Below, in pieces: positions 51,453 to 62,450 of a stretch of DNA of 64,000 nt. A program made the position numbers and the translations under genes. Source of the stretch: Selaginella tamariscina (Eukaryota; Streptophyta; Lycopodiopsida; Selaginellales; Selaginellaceae); contig PUQB01000040.1 of assembly GCA_003024785.1 (NCBI GenBank), forward strand, positions 144,978-208,977. Direction: 5' to 3'. The notes beneath the pieces are model-generated. The model ran no database searches and was not told where the DNA came from. It was given only the letters and a program-made list of their open reading frames with translations. Numbering within the stretch: the first letter of the stretch is position 1; each line of letters starts with the position of its first letter.

Positions 51453-51926
51453 TGTCATAATTTCATCAATTAGGTAAATGTTTTACCTTAGAATACTGAC
51501 CTAAAACTATCACCATCACTATTATTGTCATTGTTATTGTCATTATCATTATCATTGTTATCATCACTATTGCTATCATCATCAGTGCCAGTGCCAATTC
51601 CATTCCTAGTGCTAATGCCATTATCAATTTTAACTAAATTCCCACTTTCAATTTTAAATGGAGTTCCACTCTCAATTTCAATTTGAGTTGCAATTTCCAG
51701 TTCCATTGCCAGTGTGTCACTATATAAAGGAGCCTTTATATTAGGTTTTCTTTAGAGCATTCAACACAAGTAATCCATTTTCTTCTCAATTGTTTGAGTT
51801 TTTGTTTCATTTAGTTTTCTTTCGAATTCCATATTCTTATTTATATAATTCTCTATTAATATAGTTTCTTCTTTCTTTTTTACTCTTATTCTTCCATTTT
51901 CAATCACCCTTGGCAGGGTCATGACA
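51453..51926 (+). repeat. G-family LTR (474 bp)
   Basis: TGTCATAATTTCATC...GGGTCATGACA. Contains a GTCATT/ATC microsatellite (51500-51600), short Ser/Ile/Asn-like repeats AATTTCAATT, and a TATA box CTATATAAAGG at 51720-51730. Its first bases match the G LTR start at 13045. Confidence 0.75.
51720..51730 (+). promoter_or_regulatory. TATA box in G LTR
   Basis: CTATATAAAGG, about 200 bp before the LTR end. Confidence 0.6.
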
Positions 51927-52011
51927 TGAATGCTCTCTCATTTGGAACAATGCCTAAGTCACATGCAGTCAACTCTTGATCATATGCAAGCTTTTTTCAG
52001 GCGTCAGAGAA

Positions 52012-53130
52012 TGTCAGAGTTTTAACCCAAAGGGCCAACACGTGGCAACACGTGGCTGCCAGGTGGCCATTTGGCGTCATCACCCTGTGTGAGCAACGCT
52101 AAGTTTCCCAGAACAACCCCAATGACCCCTAGGGTTAGATTCTAATGCCCAAGTGGACAGGAGACTTAGGGTTTAGCCTAAGTCTCCCTAAATGTCTGCC
52201 CCAGAACCCCTGAGGGATAACCCTAGTTGACTTAGGGTTTAGCCTAAGTCTCCCTAGAGTGTCTACCCCCAAAACCCTTGAGGGATAACCCTAGTTGACT
52301 TAGGGTCTTGCCCTAGAAGACCTAGACATGCTCATGCCCTAACCCCCATCAAGGAGACGTGCGTTCCACACATACCCCTGGACAGAGCTAAGGCATCGTC
52401 ACTTACCCCTTGAGGAATCACCCTCATTCGGGAGTACAACCCCTTCAGGGCACAAGGGTACCCTGAACCACGACTAACCCTTAAGGGTTTGAGTGGCCAA
52501 GTTATACCCTAGACCTAGGGCTAGTACTTAGTGAGGACACGAGTGTGCGCCGTAGGCGGACACGAGTGTTCTGCTAAGCAAACTCCCTAAGGCTATGTTA
52601 GAGGCCAAAAATATAGCATGTAGGAACTGCATACATAGGACTTTCCTACGGTGGAGGAATAACTTGTAGGAAAGTAGTAGTAGGAAATATCCTGTGTACA
52701 GGAAAAATCCTACAGCAGTAGGAAAAATCCTACAGGGTAGGAAGGATCCTACGGTTGCAGGAAGCAGACAGTTATGACGGTTGGAGGAGGACAGGATTCG
52801 GTTAGGGCAAGGAAGGGCAGGAAGAGAGAGACTATGAAGGCTATGAAGGCTATGGAGAGCAATGCATGAGAGAGAGAGTATCTTAGGGAGAGAAGTAAGT
52901 CTCCACACTTGCTATCTCTTTGTATTCATATAGTAATGCAAGTGCATATTTATGGGTATTGTGAATGCTTATACATGGCAATGGCCAAAGCAAAATCCTA
53001 TCCTTGACCTTAGAGACGAATAAGTATATATAGAGCTCTCTATTGGACGAAATCCCTACACTTTAACGCAAAGCTTTTCCTGCGCTGTGAACAGTGTTTT
53101 CTGCACACAGGAAAGTTTTGTATGTTAACA
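52012..53130 (+). repeat. D 5' LTR (about 1.1 kb)
   Basis: TGTCAGAGTTTTAACCC...TATGTTAACA. The first 18 bases resemble the C LTR start. It holds repeated CTTAGGGTTTAGCCTAAGTC blocks (52168, 52229; shortened at 52300) and AGGAAA-ATCCTAC repeats (52690-52760). 52920-53040 is shared with 33260-33380. Confidence 0.7.
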
Positions 53131-53131
53131 C

Positions 53132-53148
53132 ATGGCGACCACGGAGGG
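53132..53148 (+). other. D primer-binding site candidate
   Basis: ATGGCGACCACGGAGGG follows the LTR end TTAACA by one base. It is not the iMet type; the tRNA was not identified. Confidence 0.5.
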
Positions 53149-53258
53149 ATTTCGCCATTGTTGTGGAGGAATTTGTTGAATTCCTAAGTGAGAAGTGATA
53201 TAGCTCTGAGAGAAGTAGAGCTTAAGTGAAAAAGAAGTGTGTATATATATGATGATGG

Positions 53259-54151
53259 ATGGAGCCTTGGAGGCAACATAATCCTAACTCGTCTCTAGCA
53301 AGAGAGAGAGATAATAGGCAGGCCGAGAGAGAGGCTGCCCGAGCTGAGCAAATAGAGCTTGCTAATAGGCAAGAAGCTCTTATAAAACTCATTGATCAGA
53401 TAGGAGAAAGTGCTGCTAAAGGTGTGGAGGATATACAATACGGTGACTATCAAACTGCAGGAGAAGAGGAGTTGGAAGGAACTCCTCGGAGAACAGGATT
53501 TCCTATTAGACCAGGAGGAGTATCTCCTGGAAATTCCCCTCTTGGTGAGGAGGAAGGTGGTAGAGAAAACCCACCGAGTATGTCTAATATGACACTTTTC
53601 CCCGGAATGTTGGGAGGCACATTGATGTTCCCAATATTTTCCGCAGGAAAGAAGGAAAATCCTAAAAGACATTTATTGCAGTTTGAGGAAGTTGTAAAGT
53701 TGTATAAAGTAAGCAATGCAGATAAGTTGCTTATATTTCCTCACACATTAAAAGGAAATGCATCTGATTGGTATTATGAGTTGGAGAAGAAGTGAGAGAA
53801 GATTATGAGAAAGTTACAGAAGCTTTTAAAGAATACTTTAAAAAGGAAGAGTTGCCTGAAGAGCACTTAGAGAAGCTCAGAAATATCCTACAAGGAAAAA
53901 CTGAAACTCTAGAGGAATATACACACCGTTTTAAAAAGCATGAAAAGAAATGCTCACTATATGTTAAGGAAGAAGCTTTGCTTCAATGGTATAAGCAAGG
54001 ATTGCAGAAGCCATATAGGCATTATGCAATGACAATTGAGGAAGTAGACAGGAAAGATCTTGTAAAGCATCTTAAAGATTATGAGAAGAAGAGGAGACAA
54101 ATAGAAAATAGCAGAAGGAAAGATAAAATCCTCAAGGAGAAAGGAGGATAG
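53259..54151 (+). pseudogene. D gag capsid, one frameshift
   Basis: The first frame (53259-53795) starts MEPWRQHNPNSSLARERDNRQ and has a Glu/Arg/Ala coiled-coil stretch, a Gly/Pro-rich linker and FSAGKKENPKRHLLQFEEVVKLYKVSNADKLLIFPHTLKGNASDWYYELEK, the start of the capsid fold. The second frame (53792-54151) continues it: EDYEKVTEAFKEYFKKEELPEEHLEKLRNILQGKTETLEEYTHRFKK. The break at 53793 (a stop overlapping an ATG) is a one-base change. A 119-residue helical basic tail follows. Confidence 0.85.
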
Positions 54152-54206
54152 TTCAGATGATGAGGATGAACCTATCAAAGTTCGGGATTATAAGGCTGAT
54201 GAGAGA

Positions 54207-54470
54207 ATGTTATTACAGCTAGTTAAGTCCTTGAAAGGTAATCCTGTGTATAAGGAATTAGATGCCAAAGTATGGTGTGCCAAGTGTAAAAATCCTGGAC
54301 ATACTAAGGATGAGTGTAGACTACAGTTGCCAAAATGTCAAATATGTGATAAAGAAGGACATTCGGCAAAAGACTGTAAGTATTTTATTAATCAAAATGT
54401 GGCACGTGTGGAAAAAGAAAGGAGAAAGAAGGAAGAAAGGAAGGCTGGTATAACAGGCCGTTTCCTGTGA
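54207..54470 (+). pseudogene. D gag zinc knuckles 1 and 2
   Basis: CAKCKNPGHTKDEC and CQICDKEGHSAKDC, both perfect CX2CX4HX4C. Followed by a Lys/Glu/Arg-rich helix. The frame differs from the capsid by one base. Confidence 0.9.
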
Positions 54471-54656
54471 GACAACCACCTGTTACCACATTCCCATCTC
54501 GAATAGGAAACTCTATTATGAGGAACAGCCTGGGAGTTGGGAAGAAGGAAGAAATAGGAATCCTTTTGATAACAGAAGGAATGTTCCTTATACAGGAGGA
54601 GATGATAGGCTGTATGAGGGAATCAAACTAGATATGCTCCACCATATAAGCCTAAT

Positions 54657-54920
54657 ATGGGAAGGAAGGAGACGTCCTATAGAGGACCAGAAAGATATCC
54701 AAGAAAAGAAAGTTATGGAGATCAAAATAACTATAGACAAAGACAAGTACAAGGAAGGAATTCTATTAATCTTACTTGTTATACATGTGGAGAGAAAGGA
54801 CATATTTCTCCAAATTGTCCTAAGAATCAGCCTTCCACCTCAAACAATGCTCCTAAGAGAGAGCTTGGAGCTCGGTTCATTGATGTGGATGAGAATGAGC
54901 TGAAAACCATCCTGCCGTGA
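54657..54920 (+). pseudogene. D third zinc knuckle
   Basis: CYTCGEKGHISPNC within an 87-residue frame ending at a stop at 54918-54920. It lies about 400 bp after the first two, separated by an Asn/Arg/Pro/Tyr-rich linker with frame breaks. Three knuckles split 2+1 are uncommon in plant gag. Confidence 0.8.
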
Positions 54921-55465
54921 GAGCAGTAATCTGTACAAAAAGAAATATATGTCAGAAACAGGAATACCTTCCAGCAGAAGAAGGAAATTCTGTGTATCCA
55001 TTGCGGGATAGTACGCAAACAATGGGAGAGATGAACACTCATCTCCAAGAACGAGATCTCCCTGAGTATATCTCGGATGATGATACACAACCGACGGATA
55101 TACCTAAAGATCTAAAAATAACTGATTCTATTTTAGGGAAGAATATTCAAGAGAAAAAGAATATTCCTGTAAAACAGAGTAACCCTAGAAAACAGAGCAT
55201 TCCTGTGAAACGGATTCAGGATGACGTGGCAGAATCAATGGCTCAAAGTGCATTGAGCCAAGAAATTACAATCACGTTGGGACAATTAATACATATTGCC
55301 CCATATATTAAAAATCAAATCTTGGAAATGTTGAACATTGTTCCAAAATCCTTACCTGCATATACAGGAAATGAAATTCACCGAGTAGAAAAACATTATG
55401 AAAAAGAAGGTGATTATGATGGGTATGTGCCCAGCATTACTGTATATATTGGTAAAACAAGATAA
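54917..55465 (+). CDS. D linker region between gag and protease (open 182 aa)
   Basis: Charged, Lys/Gln/Asp/Ile-rich frame starting in the overlap with the third knuckle frame (stop/ATG overlap at 54917-54920). The middle repeats KKNIPVKQSNPRKQSIPVKR. The end (MAQSALSQEITITLGQLIHIAPYIKNQILEMLNIVPKSL) is an amphipathic helical part just before the protease. It is part of the Gag-Pol reading and not a separate gene. Confidence 0.55.
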   Translation: MRAVICTKRNICQKQEYLPAEEGNSVYPLRDSTQTMGEMNTHLQERDLPEYISDDDTQPTDIPKDLKITDSILGKNIQEKKNIPVKQSNPRKQSIPVKRIQDDVAESMAQSALSQEITITLGQLIHIAPYIKNQILEMLNIVPKSLPAYTGNEIHRVEKHYEKEGDYDGYVPSITVYIGKTR

Positions 55466-56175
55466 AAGAAGTCCTTATAGATGGAGGCTCAGGAGTTAAT
55501 TTTATTGAGGAACATGCTTGTAAGAAAATGGGTTTAGGACCCATTGAGCCTGCTCCTTTTAATTTAAAAATGGCAGACCAGAGAAGTGTCAAGCCTACAG
55601 GTATAGTGAGAGGAGTGACTATATCTATAAAGGGTCTTAAATATAAGGTGTCCCTTATTGTCCTCCAAATGGAAGGAAAAGATACTGTATATACTATGTT
55701 ATTAGGTAGGCCTTGGCTGAAAACTGCTAAAGTTATACAGGATTGGGGAACAGGAAAGATGACGCTGGGAGAAGGAGAAGGAAAACCGGTGATATACAAT
55801 CATACAAAAAGGTATGTTAAAAAGGAAAAGACCCTTATTTTAGAAGGATATGACTGGTTTAATGGCTTAGACGATCAGGAAGAAGTAGAAATCCTGAAAG
55901 CATATCCTGACTTAAAAGTCCTGACAGATATAGACTTAAACGTAGTGCTGAAAGGAAAGAAAACTGTTCAGCAGAAGGAAGAAGATAGGCCCGGATTGCA
56001 GGAAAAGTTCTATAAGGCAATCCCATATGAGATTGATTTACAGGAACAACCTGCGGAGTATACATATGTGTATACTACAGATCCTTTGCAGCAAGTGAAT
56101 ATAGGTACAGAAAATGAACCTAAAAACCTATTCATTGCTCAGGAATTAGATAAAGAATTCCGGAAAAAGGATTGA
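55466..56175 (+). pseudogene. D aspartic protease and linker
   Basis: EVLIDGGSGVNFIEEHACKKMGL has D-G-G-S-G where most retropepsins have D-S/T-G; this variant is familiar from some plant Ty3/gypsy proteases. The C-terminal signature YTMLLGRPWLKTAKVIQDWGTG follows after about 60 residues. A 120-residue acidic linker (EEVEILKAYPDLKVL ... ELDKEFRKKD) leads to RT. Open from 55528 to 56175. Confidence 0.8.
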
Positions 56176-56760
56176 ATTTGCTTCAAAAATATCAGGATGT
56201 TTTTGCCTGGTCCTATAAAGATCTTAAAGGCATACCTCCTGAATTGTGTACACACACTATACAATTATTACCAGGAAGTGAGCCTGTGAAACAGAGAGCA
56301 TATAGGATGAATCCTAATTATGCACAGCTTGTGAAGGAGGAGATAGATAAGCTGTTAAGTGTAGGTTTTATTTATCCTATACAGGGCGCACAATGGTTAT
56401 CACCACTTGTGATTGTTCCTAAAAAGAATGGAAAGTTGAGAGTATGTGTAAACTATAAGAAGTTAAATGATGCCACCAAGAAGGATGTTTTTCCTATCCC
56501 ATTTACAGAAGAAATGTTGGATAGTGTGGCCGGACATGAGATGTATTCCTTTATGGATGGATTCTCAGGATATAATCAGATTCTAGTAGCTCCGGAGGAC
56601 CAACATAAAACAGCTTTTATAAGTCCATGGGGCATATGCATATAAAGTTATGCCATTTGGCTTATGTAATGCACCTTTTACTTTCCAAAGGATCATAACT
56701 GATACCTTTAGGGAATATTTATTGGATTTTATGAAAGTTTTTATGGATGATTTTATATAG
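56172..56760 (+). pseudogene. D reverse transcriptase, truncated after the active site
   Basis: YQDVFAWSYKDLKGIPPELCTHTI, SPLVIVPKKNGKLRVCVNYKKLN, YSFMDGFSGYNQILVAPEDQHKTAFISPWG; after a frameshift near 56638, YKVMPFGLCNAPFTFQR and VFMDDF (catalytic x-x-DD), then a stop. Sequence after 56760 is the minus-strand start of M3. All RT palm motifs are present, thumb and RNase H absent. Confidence 0.9.
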
Positions 56761-56762
56761 TA

Positions 56763-56936
56763 AAGAGAATCATTCGCAGCATCTCCAACCACAACAGACA
56801 TCAAATGCAGCACTTTAAAAGATTGCCAAGGTGGAATGTCAAATGCAGACCTGAGATCTGTTTCAAAGACAAATGCAATACCATCTTCATCTGCAGGGAA
56901 GTCCTTGTCAACACCATTGTAGCTGATTCTTGCCAT
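56763..56936 (-). pseudogene. M3: first exon of a MULE-like transposase gene
   Basis: Minus strand from 56936: MARISYNGVDKDFPADEDGIAFVFETDLRSAFDIPPWQSFKVLHLMSV, clearly the same protein start as M2 (41480) and M1 (12094), and the least decayed of the three. It stops at D sequence at 56762. Upstream (57032 and, across element C, 63390 onward) lies its leader region. Confidence 0.8.
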
Positions 56937-57032
56937 GTAGCAAAAATGGAACAAACAAAAGTTAAAATTCAAAGACAATGAACATATTACACACGATGGT
57001 TAATGTTTTTGTTAGTCGTGAGGCAATCATTT

Positions 57033-57995
57033 TGTCAGACTTTTTACCTGGTGCCACAAAGGCGGCTTGCCAGGTGCCAACCCTGGAATCCCCTCTCTTA
57101 GAAACCCCACGGAACCTGGTAAAGTAACCCATATTAGGAACCCAAGCCTTAGGAAGTCAAACCCCAGCTGACTAAGTCCACAAACGAGACTCACCTTGTG
57201 AATCAGGATACATGGACTAGCCGAGCTTTAGGTGTCGTTCCTAGCTTGGCGTGGTTGAGGCGGCCGGAGCAAGGCCTCAACCACTAGTTTTGCGGAACGT
57301 GAACTCGGGCAATGTCTTTGAGCTTGCGGGCAGGTTTTCGGACCAAGGAATTTGACTAACTCCTTGGAAGTGACGTGCCCCTATCTCAAAGGCAAGATCC
57401 TGCCAACGATAAGGATAGTCTAACCCTAGGGTGGGTTGTACCCCTGTCGTGTGGAAGTTTGGGCGCACAACGGAGGGTTGCACCTTGACGACACAAGCTT
57501 AGCTTGCACCGGTAGGAGGTTAACGAGCTCTCTCTTGAACCAGGAAGCCTCACTACATATACTCTACCTTATTATGTGACGGACCCCCCCCTATGTTCAC
57601 CTAAATGAGTAAGTGGGCTGGCACGGAAATGCCAGCCCTTAGAGAAACTGGTTGTCCTAACCTAACCCTAAACCTAACCCCTAGGGGGGGTATTAGGGCG
57701 TGGGGTTAGGGCAACCCTAGGGTTAGGTCAACCCTAGGAGTGTCCCTAACCCTTATTTTGACAAGCTATACTTTATAACCTAGAACGTCAAACCGGGGAG
57801 AGTTTCTAGAAGGTAAGTTCTAGCTTCGCCTAGAGTTTCCTGCAAATACCTAATGACACTTGGTCGGACCATCACTAGATACCCAAGTGCACTAAACGGG
57901 CCTGTTTCCTACTACATCTAGGGTTCGTCACAACTCGGTAAGTAACACAGTCAAACCCCAAAGTAAAGGGTCGAGTCATAGTAAAAACTATGACA
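57033..57995 (-). repeat. C 3' LTR
   Basis: 963 bp, bounded by TGTCAGAC and CTATGACA on the plus strand; contains telomere-like CCTAACCCTAAACC and GGGTTAGGGC words (57657-57730). Confidence 0.95.
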
Positions 57996-58010
57996 CACTC
58001 CCCGCCTTTG
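57996..58010 (-). other. C polypurine tract
   Basis: Minus strand CAAAGGCGGGGAGTG directly before the LTR start TGTCATAG. Confidence 0.8.
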
Positions 58011-58374
58011 GAAATGTCAACGTCCTCGTTGACGTCTAACTCCAAGACTAGATTAGGTTAGAAAAAATTAACTGAAAACTAACACTAATCACTCTATGCG
58101 GAGTCAGCCAAAAAGTTCACAAGTTTTATTACCCCCCTTGCATTATGCGAAGCCAAGTACTTCAGAACCGTCGTTCACTGAGCAACAACTCAGCTGCCGG
58201 AGGCACCACCTGCGACAAGAAGTCACTTGGAGACCTTTTGCACGTCTGCAAAGTCTGTCACCCGACACAGACAACAAGTTAGTTAATTTCTTTAAGTTAA
58301 TTAGAATTTATATTGGAGGCCTCTAGTTAAGGTGTCTGTCGGCCCCTAGGTTTAAGAAGAAATAACTTTATTTC

Positions 58375-59450
58375 TTAATCAGTTTGAGACCTTGTCTCAA
58401 ACTCATTCACCAACTCCATCGCGTTCTGCAGATTCTCCAATGGTTCCCATGTCGACTCGCATGCCGGGTACCCTTTCCACTTAACAAGATATTCACGTTT
58501 ACATTTTCGCCGTCCATGAATGTTTCGCCCCTTTAATATTGCCTCAACTTCAAATTCTTTCTCCTCACCAACTAACTCTGGAGGCGGACGTAAATTATGA
58601 TATCTATGTGGATGTTTCTCATCCTTGTGGAATGGCTCAAGCAAGTTGACATGAAACACATTGTGTATTGTTCCCAACTCTGGAGAAGATCTAACCCATA
58701 AGCCACTTTCCCTACTCGCTTCACCACCTTGTATGGGCCTATGTAGTGCGATAGAAACTTCTTCGAAAGAGTTGTTGGAACCTTCAGGTTTCTGGTACTT
58801 AACAATACCATGTCCCCAACCTGATACTCTACATCCCGCCAATGTTTATCGTACTGCTGACGATACCTTTCCTGTGCTGCAGCCATCGCTTGATGAGCAG
58901 CTTCCCATGTTCGATACAATTGTCGCGTGAACTCTGCTACAGATGGAACTCGATTGCTATCGTCTTTCGGTAACACCATACTCTGAGGAATACCACCCTT
59001 ATTCCCAGTTAACACCTCCATCGGGCTACATTTGATTGCAGTGTGTGTCGAGTTATTGTAACATATCTCAGCCATATCCAAGTGTTCAGCCCAATCAAGT
59101 TGATCACCTTGAACATAGCATCTGAGATAGTCTTCGACTTGTCGGTTCACCCTCTCCGTTTGACCATCAGTTTGTGGATGGTAGGCTGTACTGAACTTGA
59201 GCATCGTACCAAACTGCTTAAACAATCCCCCAAAACTTCCCCGTAAACCGAGGATCCCGATCTGAGATCATAGTTTCCGGTAGTCCACGCACTCTTATGA
59301 CTTCGTGGAAGAACAACTTCGCTGCTTGAATTGCATTCACTGTCTACAGTTGGAATGAAATGAGCAACCTTTGAAAACGATCGACTACCACCATGAGCGC
59401 ATTAAAACCACAAGATTTTGGCAATCCCATGATAAAGTCCAAAGTATTTC
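58375..59450 (-). pseudogene. C integrase (part) and chromodomain
   Basis: Minus strand: LDFIMGLPK..GFNALMVVVDRFSKV (about 59450-59360, frame broken), then an open 217-residue frame (59225-58572) with [20 protein letters not shown] (catalytic Glu), WAEHLDMAEICYNNSTHTAIKCSPMEVL, EYQVGDMVLLSTRNLKV and FLSHYIGPYKVVKRVGKVAY (GPY/F). The frame 58842-58375 gives the chromodomain: EEKEFEVEAILKGRNIHGRRKCKREYLVKWKGYPACESTWEPLENL. The chromodomain looks intact, with all aromatic cage residues. Confidence 0.9.
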
Positions 59451-60365
59451 CAGTAACCCTTTATGAATCTTTGGTAATACCCTATCAGACCAAGAAATGA
59501 TCTAACTTCATGCACATCTTTTAAAGTCATCCACTCGGTAATAACTTGAATTTTCTTTGGGTCCATGGCAACCTCCCCACCTGAGATCAAGTGTCCCAAG
59601 AAATCTATCTTGGTTTGACCAAATGCGCACTTGCTTTCTTTAGCATACAACTGGTTCTCTCAACCTCTGAAACACCTTTTCTAAGTGTTCCACATGTTCT
59701 TCAATTGTTGAACTGAAAATTAGAATGTCATCAACACCACTACGAACTCGTCTAGATAGCTCTAAACACATCATCCATCATTGTGCAAAAAGTTGCTGGA
59801 GCATTGCACAACCCAATGGCAAGACTAGAAACTCGAATGATCCATAACGCGTTCGAAAAGCGGTCTTCTCAACATTCTCTGCTACCCGAATCTGATGGTA
59901 CCCCGATCTCAAGTCTATTCTTGAGAAATACTTTGCTTTCGATAGCCTATCAAATAAGTCGTCCACTCGTGGAAGAGGATACTTATTTTGATAGTTCGCG
60001 TTCAGCGCTCGATAGTCCACACACATTCGCATCGTACCATCCTTTTTCATTACAAACAAGATAGGTGCACCATACAGCGATCGACTAGGTCGAATGTGTC
60101 CTCGACCTATCAATTCTGTCAGCTGTCTCTTCAATTCTACTAACTCTTGAGGATTCAACCGATATGGAGCTCTTGCTGGTGGAGACGAACCTGGCAAAAT
60201 CTCTATCCTATGGTCCACAACTCGTCGTGGAGGTAAGTCGGGCGGCAAGTCTTCTGGCAACACATCTTTGAACATGTTCAAGACTTCCAAAATAGGTTTA
60301 GGAACAGATTCTTGACCATCTCCTATTTTGACTTCACCAGTATCCAAAACCATTGCAAGAAACAC
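59402..60365 (-). pseudogene. C reverse transcriptase
   Basis: Minus strand: [93 protein letters not shown] (60365-59790). The F-x-DD region (about 59740) is damaged. The thumb follows in frame 59650-59402 (KESKCAFGQTKIDFLGHLISGGEVAMDPKKIQVITEW, FLGLIGYYQRFIKGY) and runs straight into integrase sequence, showing the deletion of RNase H. Confidence 0.9.
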
Positions 60366-60369
60366 CGTT

Positions 60370-62432
60370 CCCGATGTCTAACTGCCTACGCAATTGAGTT
60401 AAGGTAAGGAACATAGGATTCCAATCCTTATCAGTTAGTGTTTCCATTTTGAGCGTGGTCTTTCTAATGTCTTCTTTTATCTGCTGCAAGCGTGATCCGA
60501 TTGTCTCCAGAACCCCTCATTTCGATTACATGTTTATGGAACCATTCCATACCAAAACAAAGTCAAACCCCGTCATATTCAAGACAACTAAGTCTAGCTT
60601 AGCCTTCCAATCTTTTATTTGGACAGGAACTGCCCTTGCTATATTTAGTATTTTGAGAACCTTTGCCAAAATTGACTTTATTTCACACATCTTTATTACA
60701 TCCAAATTCAATCGACGACTAGACAGTCGAAAGTTGTATGTTACTCCAGTATCATCATCATTCGGACTCGTCCCCTCGTATCCTTCCTGTCAAATATAGC
60801 AAAGGGTTATTTTGTCTTGAATAGCGAATAAGGCAGGTTGTGTTTGGCACAACATTACCTCTTCTGACTCATCTTCCGGATCTTCAAGCGTTTCTGGTTC
60901 AGCAACTTCCTTCTACCATCGCCTTGAAATGTCCTGATTGTTGTAGGTGCCGACACTCTTTAGCAAATGACCAAGCTTGTTACAATTAACATTTCACAAC
61001 CCCGCTGCAGAACGTGCACCAAACCTTTCTCTTGCAGTCATGGCGCATTCAACTATTTGATTTTCTTCAACTTGATCAAACTGGTCGCGGGGGAGCAGAC
61101 TTGGAGCCGATCCTTTGGCCTGCTGAGGAGGTGGTAACCGCCAATGGTTCGAAATCAGTGGGTCTGATGTGTTCGAAAACTTGGAATTGCCGACAAAGGG
61201 ACTTGTACTTCGAATTGATGGCGATTGTTCTGGTCGCCTATCAAACCTTCTGAACCCAGACTTGGAGGAAACTTCCTTGGTTTAGGTTTTGCTTCCTCCC
61301 CTTTGTACAAGTCTTCTAACGACATGCCATAAAGCAACCTTTGAGCTGCCTCTTGACATTCCCGATAGCTTGTTGGCTTGTACCTTAAGATTTCTTTCGC
61401 GTCTTCTCATTCAAGCTAGCCATGAAGCAACTTCGAGCTTCATCAACTCATATTTGGCACCAATCGCCGTACACTTTCGAATCGATAAACGTGGTCCATT
61501 GACTCCCCGAACTCCCTGTTGACAAAGTGCCAAGTCAGCACGCAATCGCAAACTGAGATCATCCGGCATTATACTGCTTTTTGATCTCCTTTTTCATGTG
61601 CTTCCAGCTGTTTCGGTATCCACGTTCACCTTCAACAATTCGCCACAAGTCTTAGCTCTTCTTTAAGAAACTGCTTGGCACATGCAACTTTTTGTCTTTC
61701 TCACATAAGCAGCCTCGAAATACTTTCCATATCATACAAAGTCATCCAAACCTTGTAATCCTTTGAACCCATAAATTCGAAGGCTTAACCGGTTTGAATT
61801 TACTGGACCTCCACCAACCACTTCTGTCGAAGAATCTGATTCAGAGGAACCTGACTCTGAGTCATGCTTCTTCTTCTTTTTCCGTGTGTCTTGTTGTGGA
61901 ACATCTGGCGCTGCAGTATTCGTCGGAATCCGAATGGCAACATTATCGATTCAGTCGTTCAACCCCAGAACATCCCTCGAAGTCATTTAGGGCATCCATC
62001 ATTATTTCTCGCCAAACCAGGTCATTGTCTAACCCTAGGGCGACCTGGACAGCCTCATCCATCTCCTCATTTTGAGCCTCTGCGACAGCCCTCTCCCAGG
62101 CTCTGGTTGCTTTCTCTTGCTCATCGTATTGAACCCTAGTGTCAACACTCGAGAATATGCTTGGAAATATTCCCAATGTGAAACTGGAAACACCCTACAC
62201 AGGTTGTACACCCACACACATCAGCTTAAACTAGCATAAGACTTTGGACATACCTAGAATCTCACGCCGACTCACTGAGCAAGTGTTCTCCGAAGTTTGA
62301 CAACTCACAGGATCAAACTCTCTGCGCAGAATACAGACATGTCAACCGAAAGCAATAGAGTATAACAAGAATTTAGAGTTATCTAAACATTGAAACACCC
62401 TACGACTTAAGGCAGTCCTACTGACGCAGAGA
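60370..62432 (-). pseudogene. C gag and protease, heavily broken
   Basis: Minus strand fragments: ATRAWERAVAEAQNEEMDEAVQVALGLDND (62110-62020), Lys/Ser/Asp-rich KKKKHDSESGSSESDSSTEVVGGG (about 61880-61810), YGFKGLQGLDDF, ILRYKPTSYRECQEAAQRLLYGMSLEDLYKGEEAKPKPRKFPPSLG (61390-61250), a degenerate zinc knuckle CNKLGHLL (about 60990) and the protease C-terminal relic GFDFVLVWNGSINM (60560-60526; usual form LGMEWL). No long open frame. Confidence 0.7.
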
Positions 62433-62450
62433 ACTTGCTCCGCTACCAAT
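62433..62450 (-). other. C primer-binding site (iMet-like)
   Basis: Minus strand ATTGGTAGCGGAGCAAGT after the LTR end CTGACA; the usual site is TGGTATCAGAGC, so three differences. Confidence 0.75.

Larger units (their letters stand above)
52012..56760 (+). mobile_element. Element D: Ty3/gypsy, truncated inside RT
   Basis: 5' LTR 52012-53130, then gag with three zinc knuckles, protease and RT up to the active site, where it is cut at about 56760 by M3 sequence. RNase H, integrase and 3' LTR are missing. The coding parts are the best preserved in the window (only a few frame breaks), so it is relatively young. Confidence 0.85.

Noticed and set aside
53100-53300. Host gene starting near the D gag ATG
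   Set aside because: LTR end, primer-binding site, capsid, zinc knuckles, protease and RT follow in retroelement order.
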